This document shows positions 1 to 12,429 of a stretch of 64,000 nucleotides of DNA, piece after piece. Position 1 is the stretch's first letter. Every line of letters begins with the position of its first letter. The stretch is taken from NCBI GenBank assembly GCA_027627225.1, contig CM051038.1, positions 37,676,341 to 37,740,340 on the forward strand. Direction: 5' to 3'. The translations under genes were made by a program, and so were the position numbers. Source of the stretch: Congeria kusceri. Lineage: Eukaryota; Mollusca; Bivalvia; Myida; Dreissenidae. The notes under the pieces are model-generated. The model was not told the origin of the DNA and did not search any database. It saw only the letters and a list, made by a program, of their open reading frames with translations.

Positions 1-397
<397 letters not shown>

Positions 398-3300
398 CTG
401 TGCAAATAAATTAATAGGTAGATATATTGCACAAATGGTTTATTCAAATTTGCAAATGGGTTTAAAGAATTAAATGATGCAGGTATTTATCTTGAAAGCA
501 TGTACATAATTTCTTACTTATTCCAATCTATAAGTGATGAAGACAGTACTTCATATGTAAAATATAAGATTCAATGTACACCGTTACTCAAACAAAAATC
601 TCTATTACTTAATACACAGTACTCTCACGTTGTTGTTATTATAATATATTTTTATGATTAATTAAGGATTTAATTTAATTTTGGTTGCGTTAATGCGATT
701 ATGAACGCAGTGGTCAAACTGGTAATTCCATGATTCTCGCTAGCGCTTCATAGATAATTTGCTAGTTTGATCTTTACCACGTGCGGACAGATCTAAGCTC
801 TTTTGCTTTGCCTGGGCATAACTTGTTTTAGAAAGGATAACATTTTAATATAAATCTTAAAATGTTTTTTTCTCATTATACATCTAAAGCAAAGCATCAT
901 TAACTGTGATATAAATGCACAATAAATTGAACGACCTTATGCAGAGCAAAAAGATACATTAATGTGAAATCAAATCAATGTTAAAGTGAACCGATGTTAC
1001 GTAATGAAGATTGTATGTGGTCGCTTCTTAGAAAAGTATTGTTTACTTAAAATACCATAACATGTACATATTACGTGCTAGCGAAATGCTTTTTTTAGAA
1101 TAACTATTGTAGACCTTGCATTATAGAATCATATCCAGCAAAAGTGAAAACAATGTCAAATTGATTATTGTAGAAGTAAAACTGCAACGAAATGTTAATG
1201 AATTAATATTCATTATAAAAACCTTGGATCATATACAAAAGTTTAAAGGTTTGTGTCTGTTTTTCAAACATAAAAATTCATATCTAAATAATTTAAACGA
1301 CGAATACCGGACTGTTGTATCTTATTGTAAGTTGAATTGTTGTCCTCTTTTAAAGGTTATTTGAGCCTCAGAAAGTTGCTGTTCTATTAATCTGGTATCG
1401 TGCAACCACTGAGTAAACAAATTGTAATTAAGCTAGTACAACTCTAATCATTTCCCGCGTTTGTTTTTTCTAAGATCGGCCAATATCGGTGACTGTCGGA
1501 AAATTTCGTTACTCAGTTCGTAATATGCCCGTTTGGCTCCGATTCTTGTCGAACACCTGCTATTTTTAATATTAGTACATTCTTTTGTATAATCACATTA
1601 TTTTATACATGTTAGTATCATATATATACTTCTGACGAAATGCAAACAGATAAATATATTGACATAATTGAAAATTTATATAAATCGAAACAGAAAGTCA
1701 CATGTTTTTCGTGGTATAAACAAAAGCAACTGTCAAAGGATTGCATAAATTATATTATTATAAATTATAAATACGAGCAAAAAGGGAAAGAAAATCGGAG
1801 CCAAATAAAATAAATAACCGTCACCGGATCGATCTTGTGATGAACCAGCTTAAATCCTGATAATAAGAAGATGAAACACATGTAAGTAAGACAAGAAATT
1901 GAAAGAATTGTATTTTTATTCTGAAATATCTGAATATATTAATAATTGTCTATCAAATCAGAACGTCATTCATTGAAGGATAATGTGATGGTTTTCATTT
2001 TAATGTTTGAACTACGAAATTGTATTGCTTAAATATACAATTAACATATTAGTATAAGTAATATTATTTACATGTATTTGTGTTTGTCCATATTTCTATA
2101 CATGTAAGTAAATGAACATACAAGTCATGAAGTACATGTATGATGTGTCAGTCCCTTAGTTTTGAAGCCTTAAGACACTTTAATAGTTGAGTACTTATAC
2201 TTAATATGTGTGCCATTTTGCTTATGAATGTGTGCACCGTGTTTCTTCATGATCAGCATACTAATACGGATGCATTCAGTAATTACACAGTTTTGAAATT
2301 AATTTTACAAGATGAATGGAAAAGAAGATAATAAATAAGACACTTATTGTTGATGTGCGGTGTGTTGTCCCAGAGCTTAAAACGTTGCAGGGTGTGGGTG
2401 GCATTTTGTGTACCCCCAGGGAACTGAATTTTGAAAAAAAGTTTGTTTAACTGAAATAATAACTGTTAATTATTATATATTTAGTTTAACTGGTATAAAT
2501 GATGTATTAAACTTAAAATGCATAATTTATGTCACATTTGATAAGTATTGTTGTGGAATTGCCTAAATGCAGCTGTTTATTTTTAAGGGGTATGACAGTT
2601 TTTCTTCACATTTTTCAAGAAGTACACGGTAAATAAGTTTATTACTTTATAGTTTAGTCAAATATATGTCATAGATGAAAAATAAATAAAAAGATTAAAG
2701 TGAAAAAGCATACCAGTCCAGGAAAACCTAAATCTTTTAGACAACATATTATTTTATCTGTTCTGTCTGCTTCAAGTTTATGCTGAGCTACCATAGAACA
2801 TTGATAAATATCAATATGTTTATCTTCTTTAACGCCTTATGTTGTCTAAGTTTATAATTTTTAATCATTACTTGTATAAAAGACACCAACAGTTTTGATA
2901 TATTTGCACATATAACTGGGTTATGATTTTTGTTCATCCATAGGGGTAAATGAAGTTTGATGAAAAATGGAACAAGGGGTTGTCCTGAACATTAAAAAAT
3001 GATTGTTTTTGCATGGAAAGCCACCCTCAAATATTTGTAATACTAAGATCAATGATGTAATACAGATAATGGAAATAATATGCAAAATTAGGTTTGAAAT
3101 ATTGCCCATTAGAGTTGTTCTACTTTAAATGGATCAAAATTTATCTTTTATTACTTTTCAATTTGATTTGCAACGCTCTGATTATTATTATTATTAACAT
3201 TCGGATGCACGTAAACAGGTTTAAACCTCAAATGCTTGGCATTGACCGTTTAATGACGGTGACGCCAGTTTTATTCATTTTTTTATTGTGTTTTTGTTAG

Positions 3301-3885
3301 CTTTTTTTTGTATTGCGTTGATGTATTTTGGCAATTGTTAACTTGCCGTATATAATGGACCTTGTGTTGTTTATTTAGTTCTTTCCTGCTGTTGCAGCTG
3401 GATAGTGACATTGTTTGTCTTATTATCATGGACATCTTTCGTAGCTTAATCTTACTGGATCGCATAAAGGTTGTTACTACATGAAAGTTACACATGTATA
3501 TTATCTTAACTTTAAATACTAAATCAACGTATTCTAAACTACATTTACAAGTTTACTAGGTAATATACGTTTCTTTCTAAAATGTAATGAGCAATCACAT
3601 GCTTTTGTTTTGATATGTCGTACGGAAAAGTCTTCTGTGGAAAGTAAGGTATCACTTCACGCGGATTTTGACTTTGTACATAAAAGAACTATTCGAGAAT
3701 AATGCTATATGGAAATTATGAACACTAAATAAATATGTTATGATTATAGTCATTATTATCATCGTCTTCTTCCTCATCACCACATAGAATCAACAACAAC
3801 AACGAATGTTGCTAGAGGTTTTATTAAAGAGACTGGGTAGATGGATGCATATGTCAATACGGTTATTGTAAAAGAAACATATACA
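398..3885. other. AT-rich intergenic DNA, no gene recognised
   Basis: Only short reading frames without recognisable domains are present. The longest is 82 codons at 1,116-1,364. No repeat family with visible copies elsewhere in the window was spotted here. It lies 3' of the minus-strand BRICHOS gene. Confidence 0.6.
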
Positions 3886-3889
3886 GACA

Positions 3890-3913
3890 TTTATTGCTTG
3901 CATTGGTTTTATT
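3890..3913 (-). terminator. Candidate poly(A) signals of the BRICHOS gene
   Basis: Two AATAAA hexamers on the minus strand (TTTATT on the plus strand at 3,908-3,913 and 3,890-3,895) lie about 210-230 nt past the predicted stop codon at 4,122. That spacing suits a short 3' UTR. AATAAA is frequent in AT-rich DNA, so this is a positional inference only. Confidence 0.35.
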
Positions 3914-4121
3914 TGAAATTTGAAAAAAAAAAAACTGTGACAAAAGCAGATAAATGGATAAAGTATCAACAGTCTTTTAAATTGTATATGAATTGTTACA
4001 CGTGTTGATTCAGCTTATGGGTCCCATGTGCTCCTAATCGATGGATAGATATTAGCAGATCTTCAATATGTAAATCACCACACAGAGAACACGTGAATGT
4101 AGCCATTTACTGCATCGTTCA

Positions 4122-7100
4122 CTATGGCCTCGCTGCAAAATAAATTCAGGTTGATATTAATTTCAAACATAATTTTAGGTATACGCAAAAAACAAGAAAT
4201 CAAAATCTAGTATTCCAACGAAAATGTGCAAACGATGAAACGTAAATGCATATACCTGTGGTGGTTGCTGCCTTCTCGCACCATAGTTCCCAGTAGACAT
4301 ACCATCCGTAACTGTTGTAGCACACGTACTCGTAATACAAGCATTTTGTTCCCAGGTAGATTATCGGCTGGATGATGTACAGGTAACATTCGGATGTCTC
4401 CCTCTTCTGAATCGATGACTCTGGTACCTCTTTGAAATAAAAAAGAAAATAAATCAAACAATGGTACAAATGACTTCCAAACATAATCTGCGAAAACATG
4501 AAATACTAGTACATCATAATTATTTAAAAGAGTGTCTATAAATAGACGTATTATGTATGCATTTGACGAGTCCAGAATAGATGCATGTGCGTAATGTAAA
4601 TAGGTTTAAATTTCTATAATGTACAACTTACAAATACAGTAGTTACGTAATGAGACACGTGTTACGTATTTAAAACAAATATGCCATGAAACAAATAAAA
4701 CCTGAGCCAGGAAACGGGTTTATGACCAAATATGACAAAATAAGTTATTCTGACAAACTACGACTTAAGACATTATCATGACTAGAACTAGATTATTTTA
4801 AAAGCTGAAAGAATAACGGCAAAGAATAAATTCTCGTACATGTTTTGTGAGACTGAGTAGAATATGTTTGAAAGCATGCGTTTGTCTCACCCTCCATCCA
4901 GAAGATGCCCGTGTCCTTGCACATTTCCTGGACACGTGGTGATGACGTCAGATATGATGGAACTTTCCGGTCCGTGAATTTCCAGTGTTGCGTCATTTCC
5001 TTCGTACCATAGGAGCCAGTACTCTGATACTGTTTAATATAAGGTCCATTATATATAATCTGAATATGGATATTTGTAAACATAACTTAAACATAAGTTA
5101 AGATAAACATTCAGATAAAAGTAAATTACAATGATTTATGTTCACAAGAGGATGAATTAAATATGTGAAGAAATGATGGAGGTTTTGAATGTGCCAGTAT
5201 GTAAACAGGTACTATAAGATAAATGTATCTAGTTTTAAGCACGAACCACGAGCCTTTTTGAGTTGTTAAATGTTTGTTTTTTCCGAGCAGATAAACTGTT
5301 CTTCTTTATTCAACACTAGTATTGTATGTATCCATTCAAGACAATCATTTTTTGTTTTTGTTTATAAAATAATCTAAAACAATGCTACATGGCACGGAGA
5401 ACAAAAATGTCGTCACGAACATCTTAATCACGGAGGATTACTAGTATTACATCAATTATGGGATAAAACATTTTATCATAAATTAAAATGTAACTTATTA
5501 CAGTATATATAATAAAAAATTAGGTGGTTTCTAAATGACTCCGTGCATAATTCGAATGAAAGTTGATTGATTATCAACTCTTAGCATATTCTGAAATGCT
5601 CTAAAACGAATATTACATTTTTAGCGTTACGACCTATACAAAATGTAGCACAGTATTTCAGCAAACTTACATCAGTTGTCTGCGCATCGTTGAACGGGTT
5701 CTGGTCTTGGCTACTATTGAGGTATCGGCCGTAGCACGGCCCTCTCACCTTCGTTCTGACGTCAGTGTACCGTTCAACGGAAATACCCTGCATAATTAGT
5801 AAAGATTGAAATATGTGATATTCCCTGCTTTCGGTGTTTTCAGCCATTTACTCCGTAAAAGAAGAAAAACAGTAAAGGTACATACTGTCTATAAAATGAT
5901 ATAGTTACATTTTCCGTTTACGTTGACAGTTCAAATAACGACACCAGAATCAATAATAAGTATATGTCTTGTGTTATATAAGATAGGTAAACGTCGGAAC
6001 CATAAAACAACTCCGAAAACATATAGTTCGTTTAGAACCAGAACGTGACTTCAGCATATGTACAGATAATGCTGATATATATTTTAGAAACAACACTTCT
6101 AGAACCTTTTATTGTTCGATACGTATTTATATTTTATTACAGCAGTCCAAATGTCAATGTATGTGATCAACCATGCATTGTGAATGAGAATACGTTAATA
6201 TAGATGAAACTCACGTTGGTGTAGTCGTAGATTATCTGGACGCTGTTTGGAACGTCCACCTCTACCGTGTCCTTGGTCTTGTTTACTTTCTCCTCGATGT
6301 AGCGGCCTTCCTGGTCACGGAATGTATGCCACGCCTCCTGGAGTGGTCATTTAGGGTTCGTATTGTTAGTTACAATATGCCTAAATATCAAGAATATGGA
6401 AACACTGACTTGTATTGTAAACTTATGTTGACATAATTACAGCTGTTTTAAAATTAAGAAAACGTGCTATGCGTTCGGACACCCAAAAACATCCTCAAAT
6501 ACAATGTCTAAATAGATTATATAATTATCCGCAACATACTTCGAGTAACTTTACGGTAAATAAAAACGGATAATCCGCTGAAAGTTCTACAAACGAATGG
6601 AGACCTGCATGATCTGATATCACCGTTCCTCAATAGAAATCTAAACAAGGACTAAACGCAATTACATTCAATTCAAAAAAGCTAAAAATCAGCATAGCAA
6701 AATTTTATTTTCGCTTAATTTGGCAAATATGCCAGACTATTTATGCTGCTGTTGTTGAAATGTTGATTATCTAAAAATGAAATTACCTGGTACGTATCCT
6801 TGGTCGACTTGGTGCCAAAGTAAACGGCCACAACAATGACGGCAGCCATCATTACAACGCCAATGAAGGCAACCGCAGCATTTCTAATGAACTTCGATTT
6901 GCCTTTCGGGACATCTGCTGGCTACATCGATAAAATAGAATTTTGGTATAAAATAGGTTATTTAAATGAATCCACTAACTTCATGACCAAATAATTGATC
7001 CGTTCTCGCCAAACGATTTATATAATCAAAGTGTTTATAAGATAAAATCCTCATAATAAACTAGTTAACATCTAACTAAAATATAAGTCTTCTAATTAGT

Positions 7101-7211
7101 TTGATGTGTATACTTTATAAACAATCGTATTATAATACACAGAAACGTTACCTGTGCAATCGTTACTGGGTAGCTAGTCTTTCCCTCCTCCATGCCTAGT
7201 GTTGGTTTCAT
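4122..7211 (-). CDS. BRICHOS-domain type II membrane protein (chondromodulin/ITM2-like), spliced
   Basis: Exons on the minus strand: 7211-7152, 6921-6787, 6337-6215, 5787-5671, 5029-4891, 4429-4256, and a probable last exon 4132-4122. All introns are GT-AG; the first four junctions are phase 0 and the next two phase 1. The start ATG follows an in-frame TAA with no intervening ATG. The product is about 252 residues: a short cytosolic N-terminus, a transmembrane helix at ~35-55, a linker, then a BRICHOS domain at ~90-190. Visible hallmarks are Asp103 in IIYDYTN, Cys124 in RGPCYG and Cys182 in MCKDTGIFW, the last closely matching the end of the chondromodulin/tenomodulin BRICHOS. These Cys form the family disulfide. 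Sequons at Asn84 and Asn130 are lumenal. After a dibasic KR (200-201) comes a Tyr/Trp-rich tail with four Cys (206, 221, 228, 242), perhaps the released or chaperoned peptide. BRICHOS domains act as secretory-pathway chaperones for such segments; the tail's role is inferred. The last exon is the least certain part. Confidence 0.88.
4256..4429 (-). other. Exon encoding the Cys/Tyr-rich C-terminal segment
   Basis: The acceptor follows a pyrimidine tract ending TTTCAAAG and the donor is CAG|GTATAT. If the donor is skipped, the frame runs on about 18 residues to a stop near 4,200. If spliced to the acceptor TTTTGCAG at 4,133, it ends three codons later in Ala-Arg-Pro. A downstream AG inside that exon would instead give a longer tail. 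Which C-terminus is used cannot be decided from sequence. Confidence 0.75.
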
Positions 7212-8690
7212 CTGGTAGTCCTCTGTGTTGTTGTGAAAGGTTTTTTTCACGGCTTACATCTGGTATCATCCCGAGTCTTCTTTTGTAGCTGTTTTCATTC
7301 ACAGGTGAGCGCGTCTGGGAAAAACATAAAAATCTAAATATAGACGTAGGGATGTTTGATTGGCTAAAGTCATAGTCTGAAACGAGTTTCTTGCATGTAC
7401 TTTTTGTTGTTTGGTTTCCTTTTCGCAACATTGCAAAACTGCAAAACATTTTTATACGTTTTCACATTTCAAAATCGGCGACATGGTATACAGTATAACT
7501 ACTTGGATTTATATAATTTGTAGAAAAAAATACTTTGTTAAATCTCGAGACACCAAAAGCACAAGTTTTGAAATAAAATAGTTTTTCCGTTTAGTTGCAC
7601 CTTTACTTAGGTCTAGGATTTGGTGCTTTTATTTGAGACAAGTGACCAATTGCAAAATGATCATGTAACACGAAAAAGTAACAAACAAAAACTGTGGACA
7701 CCGCCTTACAACGGGTTTATACGATCCAGTAACACGAACATTTAAAACAAAACAAAACTGTGGACACCGCCTTAGAACGGTTTGCGGGGTTTAAACTGTT
7801 TTAAGGCAGTCCACCCTCACACTGGGCCCAGAAGTAACCCAGAAAAGTGTCAATGTAGCAAACAAATATTGAACAGAACAGAACATTGGTAGTGCCGCTT
7901 AAAGTAACAAAGGCGATGTTATTGATTAAACATTTTAACCGCATTTCGTAATGGTTGTGTCATTTTCGCAATTTCGATGATCTGATTATTGTAAAAAAAG
8001 ATATTGCAAAGTATTGCAAAGGTGCTTTCCCTGACTTGTTTCAGTTACATTGATTGGTTGGTTAAATATATCACTCACCACATGTTGATAAACATGTTGA
8101 CTTATAAGACAAGGTCACAGGTAGAGCGCATAATATTTTACTCTTATGAAAGATTTATTTCAAATTCGTGCATTTATATCTTACTGTGACAAATCAACAA
8201 TATCCTCGTGTTGTTTCGACTGTGAATTAAACTGTTTTTCTCGTTTTCGTATATTTGCTGTTGTTCCTAGTATAGACATATATTTTAAATTCTCAGAATT
8301 TACTTTGTTTCAACCGGCAGACAATTGTTTAGTTCCGTTTAGTTGTAAGATCAGATTATTACACTACACTTCGCGTTATTTTAGCCAATACGTTCTTTCC
8401 ACGGTGGACAATTTTATTTTGCCGCAGTTTTTCTCCTTGTGTTGGGGGTATTTTAGCACCCGCAGTCCACGGTGATTTATACAAAGAACAAACATGACAA
8501 TTCCAGCTCGGTTGAACGCGGCCCTGATAATGTAATTATTAAAAATACGTCATACAGCTGCACAATTTTGGGTTACTCTATACTATAAACAATAAATAGG
8601 ATTTTATAATAAATTACCAATTTGTGTCGATTTTATTTATTACTCTAGATGTATGTTTAAATGCTATAATAGCGACAATGCACACCTTTT
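7212..8690. other. Presumed 5' UTR/promoter side of the BRICHOS gene
   Basis: No clear upstream coding exon was found. A pair of near-identical segments occurs at about 7,670-7,720 and 7,728-7,780, sharing GTAACACGAA and CTGTGGACACCGCCTTA. A related sequence in inverted orientation with a GTCCACGGTG core lies near 8,400-8,475. No confident TATA box or initiator can be assigned. Confidence 0.4.
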
Positions 8691-8693
8691 TCA

Positions 8694-8794
8694 GTCGTTA
8701 ACGTCCGCAGAGGCCCTTAAAATTGCGTTAAAGCACTCGTGCTACGCAATCGGACTTGAACCCATCTTTCGGGCCTCTGTGGATGTTAACGACA
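8694..8794. repeat. ~100-bp hairpin-forming inverted repeat
   Basis: The arm at 8,694-8,716 (GTCGTTAACGTCCGCAGAGG and following) pairs with the complement of 8,771-8,794 with only about two mismatches in 23. The ~54-nt loop is not repetitive. It is either a small palindromic MITE or a structured element. No target duplication was identified. Confidence 0.75.
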
Positions 8795-8955
8795 TCAAAT
8801 AGGTATATTGTCCCTCCCGTATTGCTGAAATCAGTAATGTTTATAAATAGGTAATATGCATGATGCTGGTCGTCGTAGAATAAGTTCAAAACATTTAAAT
8901 CAATTTTGGTTTTAAATTGAAAGGTGTTAGCTAGTAAGTTCAACCAAAGAAGAAG

Positions 8956-9291
8956 GCCCTGTATTCACAAAGGATTAACTGCAGGATCAAGATCTTAGCT
9001 GATCTTGATCTTCCAGTTAAATTGAGCCGAATCTGAAAAATATTTTTGAAATAACTTTTGTTCTATATTAAAAAAACATATATTTTTGTTATATTTCTAT
9101 TGAAATCTTCATATCAGATAGAAACACACCCAAAGAGAAGTTCATAATCATGTATAATATATATCTGAACAACAATTAAAATTGATCCAGATTATAAGTG
9201 AACGCCATTTTTGAGCCTGATCCTAAAATATATGGCTCAAGTTGATCTAAAACCTGAAATTCAGGCTTAACTTATTTGCGAACACGGGGCC
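8956..9291. mobile_element. MITE with GGCCCTGTATTCACAAA-type inverted ends
   Basis: The left end GCCCTGTATTCACAAA is matched by the complement of the right end TTTGCGAACACGGGGC. The element is flanked by a candidate 5-bp duplication AGAAG (8,951-8,955 and 9,292-9,296). Near its left end is a perfect internal hairpin with GATCAAGATC arms (about 8,983-9,010). A similar end, GGGCCCGTATTCACC, occurs at 19,936, suggesting a family. No coding capacity; a non-autonomous DNA transposon is inferred. Confidence 0.65.
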
Positions 9292-9329
9292 AGAAGCTAA
9301 TTGAATCTATTAGATAGAGAATTTTAGTT

Positions 9330-9432
9330 TTGGTAGAAAATTGATTTTAATTCACGAGTGATCATAGAAATTTATATACTAAACATATATTTTCTATTAG
9401 CACGAGTGAATCAAAAATCGATATTCTACGGA
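9330..9432. repeat. Palindromic repeat, ~100 bp
   Basis: GTAGAAAATTGATTTTAATT near 9,330 and its imperfect complement ending near 9,430 (GAATCAAAAATCGATATTCTAC) form the outer stem. Inside it, CACGAGTGA occurs in both halves and TAGAAA...TTTCTA forms an inner stem. The whole segment folds into one long imperfect hairpin typical of a foldback MITE. Confidence 0.65.
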
Positions 9433-9531
9433 AACCCACACATTTTCTTTTTATTATATGCTTTTAAGGCCGTTTTGTGACATTTTCAGTGATATCTGAA
9501 TGTGTTTAATTTGAAAATATTGATGGAATTG

Positions 9532-9561
9532 TAACGTCATGACGTTAAAACAATGACGTTA
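9532..9561. other. Perfect palindrome TAACGTCATGACGTTA plus TGACGTTA
   Basis: A 16-bp perfect palindrome at 9,532-9,547 is followed 6 bp later by a second TGACGTTA. TGACGT is a CREB/ATF half-site core, but the arrangement also fits a transposon remnant. It lies over 2 kb upstream of the BRICHOS start. Confidence 0.5.
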
Positions 9562-9599
9562 TTTCACAATTTTGAGTTTGGCATCATTGGCGGTCCGCT

Positions 9600-11110
9600 G
9601 TACTAAATCGGGAACCATTTTGAAACAGTGAAAATTACCATTGATAATTTTTACTGTTTAAACAGTGAATGACTAATTCTTATTTTACTGATACTTCCAT
9701 ATAAATCACTGGAAAGCATAAAATAACATTTATTAATTTGCATCTATGCATCTATTTGCATCCATGCACTACCATATTAAGTACTTGCCTGAACAGCAAG
9801 ATACTCAAAGTATTCTGTAAACGGGCACAATCGGTAAATATGTTTACGTTATAAGTTATGAATATATTAACTTTTTATTGGCTGATGAAAAGCAGAAACG
9901 TTTTCATCGGGTTAATCTCGGTTTCATGTTTTAAATGTATTTTCGTTAACATTGATTGGTTTTTTAAATAAATCGAATGCGACTAACGGAAGGTCATTGC
10001 AACCTATCAACGTGGTTACTTAAGCGAGTAAACTGCATACCAGGTTACCGAGACCGTGTTCTATTTGATATTGGACAGTTGGTGTCGAAATGAAACTGCA
10101 TGCAATGGCAGAGCATGCGTTATTTCCCTTGTTAATTTGTTCTCAAAACTTCTCTGCAGCTGATGATATTAGGTCATTAAGATGTTTGTAATTTTCTTTT
10201 TGTCCTATTGTACATGTATGTAACTACGACTTAATTACGCGTTAGTTAAGACTATGACACAATCTTTCGAACAGCATTATGGGTCCTGTTTCGCTTATGC
10301 TAAAAATTGTTTCAGTTTTGCAAAAGATTTGCATGTATATAGACAATGTTGCAAAGTAGGGATATCCGTGTAAATCTAATGGCATTGTATTCGTTTTCAC
10401 AATGCAGAAGTGTTTTGCCGGCTAACTATCAATTCCGACTTAACAGTAAACTAACAAAAGCGCGACTTAATTGAAAACGATAATCAAATGATTTTCTAAA
10501 ATCCAAAGTTCTTAGTTTGGATCTTTTAAGTTACATATTGTGCATGTTGTGTACATGTGTAATCGGGTGTTTTCCCTATTTGTCAATGATGTTACCGGAT
10601 TGGCTGAATGAAGTGTATAAACGGGGCGAGCGCACGGTTCACAACAACCTTGATTTATATAACGATCAACATACGCTTTCCCGGATACAAGTTTTTGGTT
10701 TATATGTACCATCCTAATTTGCAAAAACTACAACTAATCGGTTAATTTCATATTTCGCAATGCAATCACCCGATTCAAGATACCAGTTTCAAAGTCCTTG
10801 ATTTATATTAGGGATAAACATACGCTGGTCCGAACATAAGTGTATGTGGTTATATGCCCTATGGTAATATACATATGATTAAAAATACATTTGTTTCGAT
10901 TTTGTTATATAGATAGAGCTACATGTAATATCAAAACATGTAAATGGTTCGCGATTTCAATAAGTTCAGTTGCTGTTGTGTGTTTGGAAAACATTTGTGC
11001 TGGCATTTACAACGACTAAAAGTTTTAAAAAAGATAACCTAATTAACAATTCAATTTTCTGGTTATAGGTTACCTTCGTTGCCCTATATCCATACAATAA
11101 TAAAATAAAT
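9600..11110. other. Unrecognised DNA with one ~60-bp direct duplication
   Basis: Segments at about 10,648-10,710 and 10,797-10,860 are diverged direct copies sharing CCTTGATTTATAT and CATACGCT cores. Otherwise nothing is recognised. Reading frames up to 70 codons lack domains. Confidence 0.5.
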
Positions 11111-11124
11111 CCCGGACGACACGT

Positions 11125-11205
11125 TCTCTTTTATGGTATTTCTTATTTTAAGGAAGTCTCTTCTAAACAGAAATCCACAGTAGGCGGAAAGTACCGTTTG
11201 ACACT
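11125..11205. mobile_element. Fragment of the same MITE family as 24.07-24.28 kb
   Basis: TTTATGGTATTT, AAGTCTCTTCTAAAC and GGCGGAAAGT occur in the same order and spacing as in the fuller copy at about 24,155-24,222. Only the central part of the element is left. Confidence 0.6.
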
Positions 11206-11512
11206 TTTTGTCTGCTATACAGTATTGCATGGGAAAAGTAATTATTTTAATATTTACTGTACATTTTGGTGTAAGAAATACTAAAGTATGTCTACCAGGT
11301 AGCACTTTTTTTTAGAAAAAGATATATTCGTTTAAAGCTTCACTTTGCACAAGGAATGTGCTTTTCAAACCTTGAAATATGAAAAATAAATTTTTATAGA
11401 ACAAGAAAAGTCAGTTTTAGAAAATTATTTCTCAAAGCCATAAACTCTGAAACCGTCCCTTTAATTCGCATACTGGTATTTACGTATTTTATTCAGGCGC
11501 AACCGGATGTTG

Positions 11513-12420
11513 CAGCGTCATAAAGTTATAAAAATATTGGAGATTGAAGATTGGATATTCGAATCGCTAATATACATATAGAACAGTACACTGTAGAATC
11601 GAATATCCAATATACATGCACAGAGGTAGATTGGGTATTCGAATTATAACATACAGAATACTCATTAGTAGAGGAAGTCAAGCCTATAATGCAAACCAGA
11701 GACAGCATAGTCGCTAGGAATAATATTGATATGCAATTTCGAATCTCCAATGAACCTGAAAAATGTATATTGGTCATTCGAATCTCCAATGCACATTTAG
11801 AAAGGTATATTGGATATTCTAATAATTACATTTGAATTGACCACTAACAGACAAAACTAGTGTACCTATGGCAAAACAGAGAGCTGCAATGACTGACAAT
11901 ATGTTCATCGCAAATTTCTCGCCCGGTTATTCCCGCGGCCGTCGATGCCTACTGGCCATTGTGTGAACTAACTCGCTGGCGCGAATTGTAAGTTTACAGT
12001 GAGTCTTGCCTTGCTTTTTCTCAAGAATTTTCATTTCACCAAGCCGACAAATGTCACAATTCCGCTATCTGCAGGTAGATTGGACATTAAGAGTGTTATA
12101 TTAGAATATCCAGTCTTCAATAGTTCCCAAAATGTATATTGAAGTTTAATTTTTTTATTCGAAATCGTATATTTAGGTTAGCATATTGAATGCCTGATCC
12201 ACGACCGTGTCTCTGCAATCGTCAGACTTATCTGAGGATACCAAGCGAACATTGGGGATCGAGCTTGCGCTGACCCTTTCAAACGACACATCGTTCAGCG
12301 CGATCATATCCCGGGGGCGAAGATACGGGCTCGAGAAGTTCTTCCCGGTACTGGACTGGAGCAAACTAATGGCTTGCAAAAAATGCCCGGCTACAACGCT
12401 CTTTCTTACTCAGAATTACT
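11513..12420 (+). repeat. Left long inverted repeat arm
   Basis: The arm pairs with the right arm over the terminal minisatellite (ATTGGAGATT / GATATTCGAA motifs), a unique-looking segment with GCAAAACAGAGAGCT and GACTGACAATATGTTC, and a GC-richer module around 12,190-12,420 (GCGCTGACC, CATATCCCGGGGGCG). The mirrored frames at 11,526-11,789 and 18,130-18,393 encode nearly the same peptide because the arms are homologous; this is not evidence of coding. Confidence 0.85.
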
Positions 12421-12429
12421 AATTCAAAG

